A stretch of DNA of 64,000 nucleotides, taken from assembly GCA_018817425.1 (NCBI GenBank), contig JAHITX010000034.1:62001-126000 (forward strand), given 5' to 3'. The notes under the pieces are model-generated. The model saw nothing but the letters and a program-made list of their open reading frames with translations, was not told where the DNA came from and ran no database searches. Below, in pieces: positions 18,134 through 26,677 of the stretch; within the stretch, counting starts at the first letter, position 1; every line of letters starts with the position of its first letter. The stretch is from Pseudomonadota bacterium (GTDB taxonomy: Bacteria; Desulfobacterota; Desulfobacteria; Desulfobacterales; RPRI01). The position numbers and the translations under genes are program-made.

Positions 18134-21100
18134 ATGAAACTTAAATCGCTTGAGATAAGCGGATTTAAATCCTTTATAGACAAAGCCAATATTGAGTTTC
18201 CTGCCGGTGTATGTGCAATTGTCGGCCCCAATGGATGCGGCAAAAGTAATATTGTTGATGCACTCAAATGGGTTATGGGCGAGCAGAGCGTTAAACAGCT
18301 GCGTGGAAAATCCATGGAAGACGTAATATTTGCGGGTGCAAACGGAAAGCCGCAGTTAAACATGGCTGAAGTAAGTCTGACGCTTGCAAATGATAATGGC
18401 TCAGCCCCTGAAGAACTCAAAGATTTTGCTGAAATTATGCTGACAAGACGTCTTTACCGTTCGGGTGAGAGCGAATATTATCTAAATAAGAGACCCTGCC
18501 GCCTTAAAGACATCCATAATATTTTCTTAGGCAGCGGGCTTGGCCCAAGATCATATGCTGTAATACAGCAGGGAAATATTGGCGCAATTATTGACGCGGG
18601 CCCTCAGGAAAGAAGAGTTTTTATAGAAGAAGCCGCTGGAGTTACCCGCTATAACAGCAGAAAAAATGAAGCTTTGCGAAAAGTGGAAGCTACAAACCAG
18701 AACCTTTTGCGCGTAACGGATATTATTTCCGAAATTAACCGGCAGATGTCGGTATTAAAACGTCAGGCAAGAAAGGCCGAAATCTACAAGAATCTGCAGG
18801 ATCGGATTAAAAAACTCGATACTCATATTACGATTTATTATTTTGATGAATATACGAGATTGATTGATGAAACAGATAAAATTCTGGAAAACTTGAGGGA
18901 TGCCGATTCAGGCCATATATCCAAACTGCAACAACTGGATGCGATTGTAGAAGACATAAAATTTAAATTAAGCCAAAAAAATCAGGAAATCTCAGAGCAA
19001 AAATCAAGTGTATTTGAAATTCAGCGCAATACGGACAGGCTTGAAAACGATCTGCTGCACCTTCGCGATAATGAGAAAAGACTTATTACGGAAGTTTCAG
19101 AACTCGAATCCGCCCGCACGGTACTTGTTGAAAGAAACGAAAAAATACTTTCCGAAATATCTAATGTTGAATCTCAAACAGTTTCTGTTAAAGATGAAAT
19201 AACCAATACCTATGACAAGCTGGAAGCAGAACGTGATGCTTCTTTAAACAGCAGAAACCGTTTGGCAGAGCTTACCCGTGAACTTGATGCCTGCAAAACG
19301 AATTTGATGAATCTTATCGCTCACGAAGCAAGATATAAGAACATTTATCAAAATGCTTCAACCAATAAAGAAAATTTAAAAAGGCGGCTTAAAAGAGCAG
19401 ATGAAGAATATGCCCTTGCAACAAAAAATGTATCCGAGATATCGGCCACTGAATCAAAAGCTAAAGAAGATCTTGAATTATACAGGCAAAAAATTGATGA
19501 AATTGTAGAAGAAGAATCCGGAATTAAACAACAGCTGGAAGAAAAAAGCAAATTGCTTGGCGCAAAGATAAAAACCGTTCAGAATCTTGACATGGAAAGA
19601 AACAAGTTAAGATCCGCTTATACAACTTTAAAGAAGATGGAAGATAATTTCGAGTGGTATAAAGACGGTGTTAAGGCAATAATGACACATTGTCGTGGTG
19701 GTGAAGGACTTGAAAGCACTGTGCCGGGTGTTGTAACTGAACTTATGGCCGACATCATAGAGCCGGAGCCATCTTATGAAACCGCAGTGGAAGCAGCACT
19801 GGGAGAATATCTTCAATATGTAGTAGTAGAAGACCAGAACACGTGCCGGTCTCATATCGAATACCTTCAGGAAAACAGAGCCGGACGGAGCGGGTTTGTT
19901 CCTGTTTCATCCATAAAACAACTGCAATGTGAGCATTACAAAAAACCTGATTCTTCAAAACTTTTGTTAAACCATGTTTTTGTTAAACCGGGTTTTGAAA
20001 AAACGGTTGAAACTCTTCTCGGTCATGTTGTTGTTGCGCAAGATATCAATGAAGCTCTCCATATTTTTAACAGTAACGGTGCTTTTCAGGCAGTAGTTAC
20101 AAAAAATGGTGAGATGATTTCACACAATGGAACGGTAGCAGGCGGAAGCAGCGACAGTTTTTCAGGAATACTTGCCAAGAAAAATGAGATCAAAGAACTG
20201 GAAAAACAGATATCCGGTATTGAGCACAATATTGAAGAAGCCCGCGTTGTACAAAAAGCCCTTGAATCAGAATTGAAATCTGCGGAAATTGCCATGCAGA
20301 AATTAAAAGAGCGCGAGCACAGGGCCAGGCAGGACGAGAACGAAGCCGAAAAATTTCTTTATAAGACCTCCGAAGAATTAAAACACGCAAAACGCCATTA
20401 TGAAATTGTTCAGCTTGAACAAGAACAGTTAATGGGTGAAGAAAGCGATATTGATGAAGAAATTAAAAAGTACAATGAGGCGCTGTTAAAAGTTGAAAAT
20501 GAAGTGTCCCATGCCCGTGAAGAAGTAAACATGATTTCAGGAAAGATAGAAACTGCATCAGCCGAACTTGCTGACTATGATAAAAAAATTGTAGATCTGA
20601 AGCTAAATCTTACCTCTTTAAATGCCAAATTTGAAAATGGTAATAACTCATTAAACCGCCTTAAAGAGTTTCATCATGACGGAATCAGGCAGATGGAGAC
20701 AGCAGAGCGCGATATAGTAGAAAAAGCCAATAAGATAGAAACATCAAAACAAAAGATAGCAGAAAACGAAAACACTCTTTCCGGAATGTACGAAAAGGCT
20801 CAGATTTTAGGCAAGGCACTTAAAAACAACGAAGATGATTATAATACCATTGATGTCCGGCAGAAAGAACACGATGAACTTATTACAAGTGTTAAAAATG
20901 AGCGGGAACAGACTTTGGAAAAACTGCGGCTGCTTGAAAACGAACAGTCTCAAAGGCGGATACAGACTGAGAATATCGCAAAAAGATTTGAAGATCGCTA
21001 TCAGATTATTCTTTATGAAGCAAGAACGGATTGTGAATCTTTAGAAGATATTTCTTCTTCCACAGTCAAAGAAATGGAAGAAGAACTTGAGCAAAACAAG

Positions 21101-21736
21101 AGAAAATCCGGGGATTTTACCGATGTTAATCTCGGTGCAATAAAAGAGTACGAAGAACTTGAAGAGCGGTTTAATTTTCTAAACAAACAGCGTGAAGACC
21201 TTGTAAAAGCTATTGAGGACCTTCATAAGGTTATTAAAAAAATAAACAAAATATCGCAGGAGCGGTTTTTGGAAACGTTTAATGAAGTTAATAAAAAAAT
21301 AGGAGAGGTTTTCCCCAGTCTTTTTGAAGGAGGCAGTGCAAGCCTTATTCTCACAGAACCTGATAAACCATTGGAAACCGGAGTTGAATACATGATACAT
21401 CCGCCCGGCAAAAAGCTTACCAGAATGAGCCTGATGTCAGGCGGGGAAAAAGCTCTTTCCGCCATAGCTTTTATATTTGCTATATTTCTTCTTAAACCGG
21501 CTTCATTTTGTATTATGGACGAAATTGACGCTCCTCTTGATGAATCAAATGTTTATCGATTTAATAACCTTCTTAAGATTATCGGCGAAAAATCACAGAT
21601 AGTAATGATAACTCACAATAAAAGAAGTATGGAGTTTGCTGACATGCTCTTTGGCATAACTATGGAGCATATGGGCGTTTCCAAGATTGTTTCGGTTAAT
21701 CTTGAAAGACGGGATGCAATTATAAATCAGAATTAA
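18134..21736 (+). CDS. smc: Chromosome segregation protein SMC
   Basis: 1200 residues, full length. The N-terminal ATPase half has Walker A GPNGCGKSN (31-39). Two long coiled coils (about 170-500 and 670-1020) flank a hinge domain (about 510-660, with PGVVTELM and GGSSDSFSG glycines). The C-terminal half has the ABC signature LMSGGEKALSA and Walker B CIMDEIDAPLDESN. SMC homodimers with ScpA and ScpB load on DNA and organise the chromosome; no scpAB is visible here. It heads a plus-strand run with ftsY 26 bases downstream. Confidence 0.97.
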   Translation: MKLKSLEISGFKSFIDKANIEFPAGVCAIVGPNGCGKSNIVDALKWVMGEQSVKQLRGKSMEDVIFAGANGKPQLNMAEVSLTLANDNGSAPEELKDFAEIMLTRRLYRSGESEYYLNKRPCRLKDIHNIFLGSGLGPRSYAVIQQGNIGAIIDAGPQERRVFIEEAAGVTRYNSRKNEALRKVEATNQNLLRVTDIISEINRQMSVLKRQARKAEIYKNLQDRIKKLDTHITIYYFDEYTRLIDETDKILENLRDADSGHISKLQQLDAIVEDIKFKLSQKNQEISEQKSSVFEIQRNTDRLENDLLHLRDNEKRLITEVSELESARTVLVERNEKILSEISNVESQTVSVKDEITNTYDKLEAERDASLNSRNRLAELTRELDACKTNLMNLIAHEARYKNIYQNASTNKENLKRRLKRADEEYALATKNVSEISATESKAKEDLELYRQKIDEIVEEESGIKQQLEEKSKLLGAKIKTVQNLDMERNKLRSAYTTLKKMEDNFEWYKDGVKAIMTHCRGGEGLESTVPGVVTELMADIIEPEPSYETAVEAALGEYLQYVVVEDQNTCRSHIEYLQENRAGRSGFVPVSSIKQLQCEHYKKPDSSKLLLNHVFVKPGFEKTVETLLGHVVVAQDINEALHIFNSNGAFQAVVTKNGEMISHNGTVAGGSSDSFSGILAKKNEIKELEKQISGIEHNIEEARVVQKALESELKSAEIAMQKLKEREHRARQDENEAEKFLYKTSEELKHAKRHYEIVQLEQEQLMGEESDIDEEIKKYNEALLKVENEVSHAREEVNMISGKIETASAELADYDKKIVDLKLNLTSLNAKFENGNNSLNRLKEFHHDGIRQMETAERDIVEKANKIETSKQKIAENENTLSGMYEKAQILGKALKNNEDDYNTIDVRQKEHDELITSVKNEREQTLEKLRLLENEQSQRRIQTENIAKRFEDRYQIILYEARTDCESLEDISSSTVKEMEEELEQNKRKSGDFTDVNLGAIKEYEELEERFNFLNKQREDLVKAIEDLHKVIKKINKISQERFLETFNEVNKKIGEVFPSLFEGGSASLILTEPDKPLETGVEYMIHPPGKKLTRMSLMSGGEKALSAIAFIFAIFLLKPASFCIMDEIDAPLDESNVYRFNNLLKIIGEKSQIVMITHNKRSMEFADMLFGITMEHMGVSKIVSVNLERRDAIINQN

Positions 21737-21762
21737 TGGTTTTTTAAAGGGCGGTTGGCAAT

Positions 21763-22782
21763 ATGAAATTGGGCTGGTTTGGCAGGAAAAAAGAAAAAAA
21801 TATACCTGAAAAAGAAATTATAAAAGAAACAGCAGATGAACCAAAGAAGGAGAGTGCAGGTTCACAAGAGCCTCAAAAGGGCGGTATTTTTAAACGTCTT
21901 AAGGAGCGGCTTTCAAAAACCCGTCATAAAATAACCGACGGGATTACAAATATATTTTCAGGCAAAAAAAGTATAGACGATGATATGTTAGAAGAGCTTG
22001 AAGAACTTCTGATAACATCCGATATAGGTGTCCAGACGGCAACCGACCTTATTAACAGCATATCAAAAAAGGCCTCTTCAATATCTTCACCTGAGCAATT
22101 AAATGAGATCCTCAAGCAGGAAATACTTGCTTTAATAAATAACGGGATTAAAGATCCGCAAACAATAACAGCCAAACCGCTTGTGATTATGGTGGTAGGA
22201 GTAAATGGAGTAGGAAAAACCACAACCATTGGAAAACTCGCTTCAAAATATGCGGCTATTGGCAAAAAGGTGCTTATTGTAGCGGCAGACACCTTTCGTG
22301 CGGCAGCTGTTGAGCAGCTCACAATCTGGGCCGAAAGGGCGGGATCTGAAATAGTAAAGCAAATGCATAATGCCGATCCTGCTGCAGTAGCATATGACGG
22401 TGTTGAAGCGGCTTTGGCAAGAAACATGGATGTTGTTATTATAGACACCGCCGGAAGGCTTCATACAAAGATAAATCTTATGGAAGAGCTGAAAAAAATC
22501 AAACGGTCGGTTTCAAAAAAAATGCCGGGTGCTCCGCATGAAATACTACTTGTGCTTGATGCTACAACCGGTCAGAATGCTTTATCCCAGGCAAAGCTTT
22601 TTAATGAAGCAATTGGAGTAACGGGTATTGCGCTTACAAAACTTGATGGAACGGCCAAAGGAGGAATTGTGATTAGCATATGTAATTCCTTTCAATTACC
22701 GATCCAATATATAGGAATAGGCGAAAGCATCGATGACTTGCAGGCTTTTGATCCCCAAAATTTTGTTAATGCTCTGTTTTGA
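21763..22782 (+). CDS. ftsY: Signal recognition particle receptor FtsY
   Basis: 339 residues. A short, charged A-domain (1-50, Lys/Glu-rich) precedes the N domain and the SRP-type GTPase G domain. Visible GTPase motifs are [15 protein letters not shown] (G1), [11 protein letters not shown] (SRP insertion), [13 protein letters not shown] (G3), [10 protein letters not shown] (G4) and [12 protein letters not shown] at the end. FtsY docks ribosome-SRP complexes at the inner membrane. The gap to smc is short, so the two are probably co-transcribed; smc-ftsY linkage is common in bacteria. Confidence 0.97.
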   Translation: MKLGWFGRKKEKNIPEKEIIKETADEPKKESAGSQEPQKGGIFKRLKERLSKTRHKITDGITNIFSGKKSIDDDMLEELEELLITSDIGVQTATDLINSISKKASSISSPEQLNEILKQEILALINNGIKDPQTITAKPLVIMVVGVNGVGKTTTIGKLASKYAAIGKKVLIVAADTFRAAAVEQLTIWAERAGSEIVKQMHNADPAAVAYDGVEAALARNMDVVIIDTAGRLHTKINLMEELKKIKRSVSKKMPGAPHEILLVLDATTGQNALSQAKLFNEAIGVTGIALTKLDGTAKGGIVISICNSFQLPIQYIGIGESIDDLQAFDPQNFVNALF

Positions 22783-22909
22783 TTCTATAGGTTATCCCAG
22801 CGCCCCTTTCCGCAACTTGATGTCGGGGTTTAGCAAGTAATGTAAATGCCGGTCAAACACACTTTAATGGCGTTTTATATAAAAAAAGTGCGCAGCATGC
22901 TGTTTTTAC

Positions 22910-22938
22910 TTGACATCAAATTTATGCTGCTGTATTTG
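22910..22938 (+). promoter_or_regulatory. Probable sigma-70 promoter of the HU gene
   Basis: A consensus TTGACA is followed after 17 bases by TATTTG (three of six matches at -10). It lies 58 bases before the HU start codon. A perfect 10-bp palindrome CAGCATGCTG sits just upstream, near 22893. Confidence 0.45.
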
Positions 22939-22995
22939 CTAGATGGGTAAGGATTTTCCATATTAACCAATCACAAAAAGGGGGGGTAACGTACT

Positions 22996-23262
22996 ATGAC
23001 AAAAGCAGAATTAGTGGACAAGGCAGCAGAAGATGCCGGAATTACCAAAACAGCGGCAGCAGCTACGCTCAACTCAATCATGGACAGTATTGCAAAAACT
23101 CTTAAGAAAAAAGACGGCAAAGTTACTCTAGTTGGTTTTGGTACTTTTACAAAAGTCCGCAGGAAAGCCCGCAAAGGCCGTAATCCTCAAACAGGTGAAC
23201 CTATTAAAATCAAAGCTTGTACAGTTGTTAAGTTTCGGCCCGGCAAGAAGCTCAGAGAATAA
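22996..23262 (+). CDS. hup: HU family DNA-binding protein
   Basis: 88 residues, typical for HU. It begins MTKAELVDKAAEDAGITK with the dimerisation helices, then GFGTFTKVRRKARKGRNPQT, the beta-arm with the conserved RNPQT-type DNA-intercalating tip, and ends KFRPGKKLRE. HU proteins bend and compact DNA with little sequence preference. It has its own probable promoter and a strong terminator, so it is likely a single-gene, highly expressed transcript. Confidence 0.95.
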   Translation: MTKAELVDKAAEDAGITKTAAAATLNSIMDSIAKTLKKKDGKVTLVGFGTFTKVRRKARKGRNPQTGEPIKIKACTVVKFRPGKKLRE

Positions 23263-23273
23263 ACTCCGCTTTT

Positions 23274-23325
23274 AAGCGGCTTGTTTTTGTTAATTGCAAA
23301 TTATTGAAACAGGCCGCTTTTTTTT
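23274..23325 (+). terminator. Rho-independent terminator after the HU gene
   Basis: A 13-bp stem (23274-23286 with 23307-23319, one G-U wobble, AAGCGGCTTGTTT type), a 20-base loop and a run of six T residues. A smaller CCGCTT/AAGCGG hairpin at 23266-23279 overlaps its left arm. The T-run overlaps the stop codon of the convergent acylphosphatase gene. Confidence 0.88.
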
Positions 23326-23608
23326 ATCTGTAAATTATATCAAACCCTCTGAATTCACCATTATAATCTTCTTCTCTCATATCAACACGGCTAACCTTTG
23401 AAAGGGAGGGGCCTTTTTCGCACCATCTTACTACAGATTCTACAGCTTTCTTTTCTCCTTCAAAAACAGCCTCAACAGTACCATCTTTGTTGTTTTTTAC
23501 CCATCCTGAAACATTAAAACTGTCTGCAACCCTTTTGGTTTCCATCCTGAAACAAACACCCTGAACTCTTCCTGAGATCATGACCCTGATACAGATTTTA
23601 TCTGTCAT
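23324..23608 (-). CDS. acyP: Acylphosphatase
   Basis: I choose the second ATG (MTDKICIR), because GGAGG at 23619-23623 lies about ten bases before it and directly abuts the upstream ATG. The 94-residue product has the hallmark GRVQGVCFR (substrate phosphate-binding loop and catalytic Arg) and GWVKNNKDGTVE (catalytic Asn). It hydrolyses carboxyl-phosphate bonds such as acetyl phosphate, which is also a phosphodonor to response regulators. It lies 51 bases downstream of kaiC on the same strand and could be the last gene of that long operon, though it may simply be a housekeeping gene. Confidence 0.92.
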   Translation of the reverse strand: MTDKICIRVMISGRVQGVCFRMETKRVADSFNVSGWVKNNKDGTVEAVFEGEKKAVESVVRWCEKGPSLSKVSRVDMREEDYNGEFRGFDIIYR

Positions 23609-23659
23609 ATTTATCATCCTCCGTAAGACGCCGGTTATTAACCAGAGCCAGTTTAATGT

Positions 23660-25174
23660 TTATTTAAAAAGGTCTTTCATCCGGTCTGCTTCTTCCGGTG
23701 CGGCAAAAACAGGATGGCCTGAGAGTATTCCGGTAACATTGCTGAACGCCTTGCCGATGTGCATACCTTCGCCGTCAATGTTAAACTCCCTGATATCCTT
23801 GTTGTGCATGGAGCCCCGCATCTTGAGCACCGTGATCCCCCGGCGCATTTCTCCGAACATCTCCACGTACCGCAGGAGGATGATGGTGTCGGTAATGGTG
23901 GAAATGTGCGCCTCCGTAACCGATGTTCCTCCCATGAGTTCGCCGGTGGTGGATGTGAAGAGTCCCGCAACCTCCTGATGCTTGATGAAGGATGTGAGGG
24001 CGATAACAAATTCCCGGAACCCCTTTACGGTAGAAACGCGCTCCAGTGCAGAGAGCGAGTCCACGATTACCCGGTGGGGTTTGAAGTCACGGATGATGCT
24101 CTTGATGAGAATCAGATGATCCTCCAGTCCTTCCGCTTCCGGATACCGGCATACCACCTTGAGAGTTTCGTCTTTTTCCATTTGTTCAAAGTCTATTCCC
24201 CAGCCGGTGGCGTTGCGGAAAAGCTGCTGACGGCTTTCCTCAAAGGCCAATATAAGTGCCTTCTGGTTGTTATTCGCGGCTTCCGCCGCAAACCCGGCGG
24301 AGAGCATGGTCTTGCCGCAGCCAGTGGCGCCGGATACCAGGATGACGGAGTCGCGGAAAAACCCGCCGCCGCACATCTTGTCTATATCGATATTTCCGGA
24401 GCTGATGCGGACGGTGGAAGAGCGCTGTTTCAGTTCAATTCCCGACAGCGGTATGGCAACAATGCCGACGTTCTTGATCACTGTAAAGGGATACTCCCCC
24501 TTCTGGTGGCTGGTGCCGCGGAATTTGAGAATCTCCATGGTACGGCGGCGTTTTTCCGACTCAAGAACATTGCGCAGGATAATCACGTTGTCGGCGACAA
24601 ACTCTTCGATGCCGAACCGCGCGATATCTCCGTATTCCTGGGTGCGCTCGGCTGTGATGATGGCGGTTACACCCATCTGTTTCACTGCAGCGGCAATTTT
24701 GAAGAGTTCATTTCTCACAAGTCCAGGTTCCGTGAACCTTCCGAAGATCGACCCGAGGGAATCCATGCTGATCCGCCGGGCACCGATCTTTTGCACCGCA
24801 TATTCGATGCGGGCCAGCAGTGCCCCGAGGTCGTATTCTCCGGCAATGATATGGTCTTCTCCCACTACAGGAGAGGCATCCACAAAGGCCCATTTTCCTT
24901 CCTGCTCCCACCTGTCAACATCCCAGCCCAACGAGATCACGTTCTTGCGGATATCCACGGGCGGCTCCTCGAAGGTGACAAAAACGCCCGGCTCATCTTT
25001 TTTGATGATCCCTTCGGAAAGAAACTGGACTGCAAATACTGTCTTGGCGCTTCCTGAGGTGCCGGCAATCAGTGTGGTCCGACCTTTCGGAAGCCCGCCC
25101 TCACTGATCATGTCGAATCCTTCAATGCCCGTCTCGATTTTTTCTATGCCAATTCCGGCTTCGATCTCATTCAT
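23660..25174 (-). CDS. kaiC: Circadian-clock-type ATPase/kinase KaiC
   Basis: 504 residues, two tandem RecA-like domains as in cyanobacterial KaiC. CI has Walker A GTSGSAKT (38-45) and the paired catalytic Glu69-Glu70. CII has Walker A GATGCGKT and LAFEES. The phosphorylation strip [16 protein letters not shown] is conserved: Ser425 and Thr426 match cyanobacterial Ser431/Thr432, and the preceding VTE Thr matches Thr426. The C-terminus reaches the A-loop-like GILSGHPVF and ends a little shorter than cyanobacterial KaiC, so the KaiA-binding tail may be reduced. KaiC autophosphorylates and hydrolyses ATP slowly as a timing device. AAAGGAGA precedes the start, which overlaps kaiB by four bases. 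The gene is visibly more GC-rich than its surroundings. Confidence 0.95.
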   Translation of the reverse strand: MNEIEAGIGIEKIETGIEGFDMISEGGLPKGRTTLIAGTSGSAKTVFAVQFLSEGIIKKDEPGVFVTFEEPPVDIRKNVISLGWDVDRWEQEGKWAFVDASPVVGEDHIIAGEYDLGALLARIEYAVQKIGARRISMDSLGSIFGRFTEPGLVRNELFKIAAAVKQMGVTAIITAERTQEYGDIARFGIEEFVADNVIILRNVLESEKRRRTMEILKFRGTSHQKGEYPFTVIKNVGIVAIPLSGIELKQRSSTVRISSGNIDIDKMCGGGFFRDSVILVSGATGCGKTMLSAGFAAEAANNNQKALILAFEESRQQLFRNATGWGIDFEQMEKDETLKVVCRYPEAEGLEDHLILIKSIIRDFKPHRVIVDSLSALERVSTVKGFREFVIALTSFIKHQEVAGLFTSTTGELMGGTSVTEAHISTITDTIILLRYVEMFGEMRRGITVLKMRGSMHNKDIREFNIDGEGMHIGKAFSNVTGILSGHPVFAAPEEADRMKDLFK

Positions 25175-25476
25175 CGTTTATCTCCTTTTTTTGTGTTGTC
25201 CCTGGCAGGCAAAAGGTCGAGTCCGAGGAGGACCTTCTCCGAATCGGATAGGTCGCCGATGATCCGCTTGAGGGGTGGCGGCAGGTCTTTGATCAAGGTC
25301 GGTGTGGCGAGAATCTTTTCATCCTCTGCAAGTTGGGGACTCTCCAGAACATCTATGATCGAGAGTTCATAGAGACCGTCCAGCTCCTTTTCGCAAATTT
25401 CTTTCAGGTTCGCGATGGCGCGCTCCGATTTTGGCGTTTTTCCGGTTATGTACAACCGTAACTTGAACTTATTCAT
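25171..25476 (-). CDS. kaiB: Clock protein KaiB
   Basis: 101 residues, matching the length of cyanobacterial KaiB. It begins with the thioredoxin-like strand [19 protein letters not shown], followed by [20 protein letters not shown], with the cis-proline region at LATPTL, and [12 protein letters not shown]. The intact LATPTL and [10 protein letters not shown] segments suggest that the fold-switching seen in clock KaiB is possible. KaiB binds the CI ring of KaiC and drives the dephosphorylation phase. AAGGAGG lies immediately upstream. A 295-base gap filled with short repeats separates it from the preceding PAS/KaiA-like gene, the only large gap in the operon. Confidence 0.94.
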   Translation of the reverse strand: MNKFKLRLYITGKTPKSERAIANLKEICEKELDGLYELSIIDVLESPQLAEDEKILATPTLIKDLPPPLKRIIGDLSDSEKVLLGLDLLPARDNTKKGDKR

Positions 25477-25496
25477 TTTCTTCCTCCTTCGTTAGT

Positions 25497-25787
25497 AAAT
25501 AGTGAAGCGTATCTCGTGAAGCGTTGTTCGTGAAGCGTATCTCGTATCTCGTGAAGCGTATCTCGTATCTCGTGAAGCGTATCTCGTAGTTTGTCTTTCC
25601 CCGCTTCACGCTTCACGAATGACGCTTCACGTTTCTTCCCGCTTCCCGCTTCACGCTTCACGAATAACGCTTCACGTTTCTTCCCGCTTCCCGCTTCCCG
25701 CTTCACGAATAACGCTTCACGTTTTTCCCCGCTTCACGCTTCACGAATGACGCTTCACGTTTTCACCCGCTTCACGTTTTTTCCGTT
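25497..25787. repeat. Array of short direct and inverted repeats upstream of kaiB
   Basis: The octamer GTGAAGCG recurs five times in 25502-25580, at spacings of 14 or 21 bases and separated by TATCTC-type spacers. From about 25611 the complement CGCTTCACG and TTCCCGCTTCCCGC variants recur in units of roughly 60 bases. The two halves are mutually complementary, so the transcript could fold into many alternative hairpins. Spacers are not unique, which rules out CRISPR. A 77-codon open frame through it is repeat-derived. Confidence 0.85.
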
Positions 25788-26677
25788 TTTTGCCCTGCGC
25801 CCTGCGCACGGTTGCGATAGAACGACGCCAGATATCCCATCAGCTCCAGAACCATGATCCATCCTTCTCCGCTGTATGCCTTCTTTTTTTCTATGGTTGG
25901 GGCTGCCCGGCTTTTCTTCTTCAGCGCGGTCGTGTGGATATCAACAACATCACGTGGCCCGGCCCTGTGAAAACCGAGCGTTTCGGCCATAGTGCTAAGG
26001 CGCCCTGATATATCGTGCTTAACCCTGTAGGCCTGCTGCTCTAACGCAAGCTCCATCAGCTCTGCATAATTTTCCGTAAGCTTACGGAAAGTATCGGGGA
26101 ACCCGTCCTGCAAGCTCACCACGCCGTACATCCGGGCTGTTACGCCGGTTGGGGGAGGGGAGGAAAGGCCGGCCAGGGAACGCAATTCCGTCTCCAGCCG
26201 CTCTACGCGCGCCGCGTTCTCCCGTGCCTGTTGGGTCAGTTCTTCCGCCAATTTACGTTCCGTCAGATCTTCCACTATTTCGACAAAACCCACGTTTCGG
26301 CCGTTTTTGTCGGTTGTCAGGGTAAAGAGTACCCGGGCCGGAAACATAGATCCATCTTTGCGGATCTTTTCCGCCTCACAGGCAACCCGTCCCTTTTCGA
26401 GAAGTTCGGAAACAACCATTTGAAAGCGGCCTTTTGCGATAAATTCTGCCGGGAAAAAGCTTTCTATATTTTTTTTGCCGATGACCTCGTCGGGTGCATA
26501 ACCGTATATCTGATGCGCCCCTTCATTGTAGGCAATGATGTTGCCGTCGAAATCCGAGGCAATGATCGCATACCCGATGAGGCTGTCAAAGACGGCGGAT
26601 ACAAAATCGGTATTTTCCCGAAGATACTTTATCCTGTCATGAATAAGATCATTTTTGAAAGTATTTTTTTTATTCAT
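25772..26677 (-). CDS. PAS protein with KaiA/RsbU_N-like C-terminal domain
   Basis: Starts are possible upstream, but MNKKNTFKND aligns residue for residue with the beginning of the histidine kinase encoded at 29191-31092, so I use it (301 residues, 8-base overlap with the preceding gene). Residues 26-143 are a PAS domain (GYAIIASDFDGNIIAYNEGA). A short coiled coil follows at 143-170. Residues 193-289 contain LTENYAELMELALEQQAYRV and PRDVVDIHTTALKK, then YSGEGWIMVLELMGYLASFY. This pattern matches the RsbU N-terminal/KaiA C-terminal four-helix type of domain. Next to kaiB and kaiC, it may feed a PAS-sensed signal to KaiC, as KaiA does. The PAS call is firm; the KaiA-like call is pattern-based. 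Confidence 0.75.
   Translation of the reverse strand: MNKKNTFKNDLIHDRIKYLRENTDFVSAVFDSLIGYAIIASDFDGNIIAYNEGAHQIYGYAPDEVIGKKNIESFFPAEFIAKGRFQMVVSELLEKGRVACEAEKIRKDGSMFPARVLFTLTTDKNGRNVGFVEIVEDLTERKLAEELTQQARENAARVERLETELRSLAGLSSPPPTGVTARMYGVVSLQDGFPDTFRKLTENYAELMELALEQQAYRVKHDISGRLSTMAETLGFHRAGPRDVVDIHTTALKKKSRAAPTIEKKKAYSGEGWIMVLELMGYLASFYRNRAQGAGQKTEKT

Noticed and set aside
23759-25262. Long plus-strand open frames (432 and 331 codons) opposite kaiC
   Set aside because: They are antisense shadows of the GC-rich, fully conserved kaiC and kaiB coding sequences and show no recognisable protein features.
25473-25706. 77-codon minus-strand frame upstream of kaiB
   Set aside because: It is encoded by the short-repeat array and yields a repetitive KREAGSGKKREA-type peptide; kaiB has its own strong ribosome binding site.
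25497-25787. CRISPR array
   Set aside because: Repeat units are 8-21 or about 60 bases with non-unique, repeated spacers and mixed orientation; no cas genes nearby.
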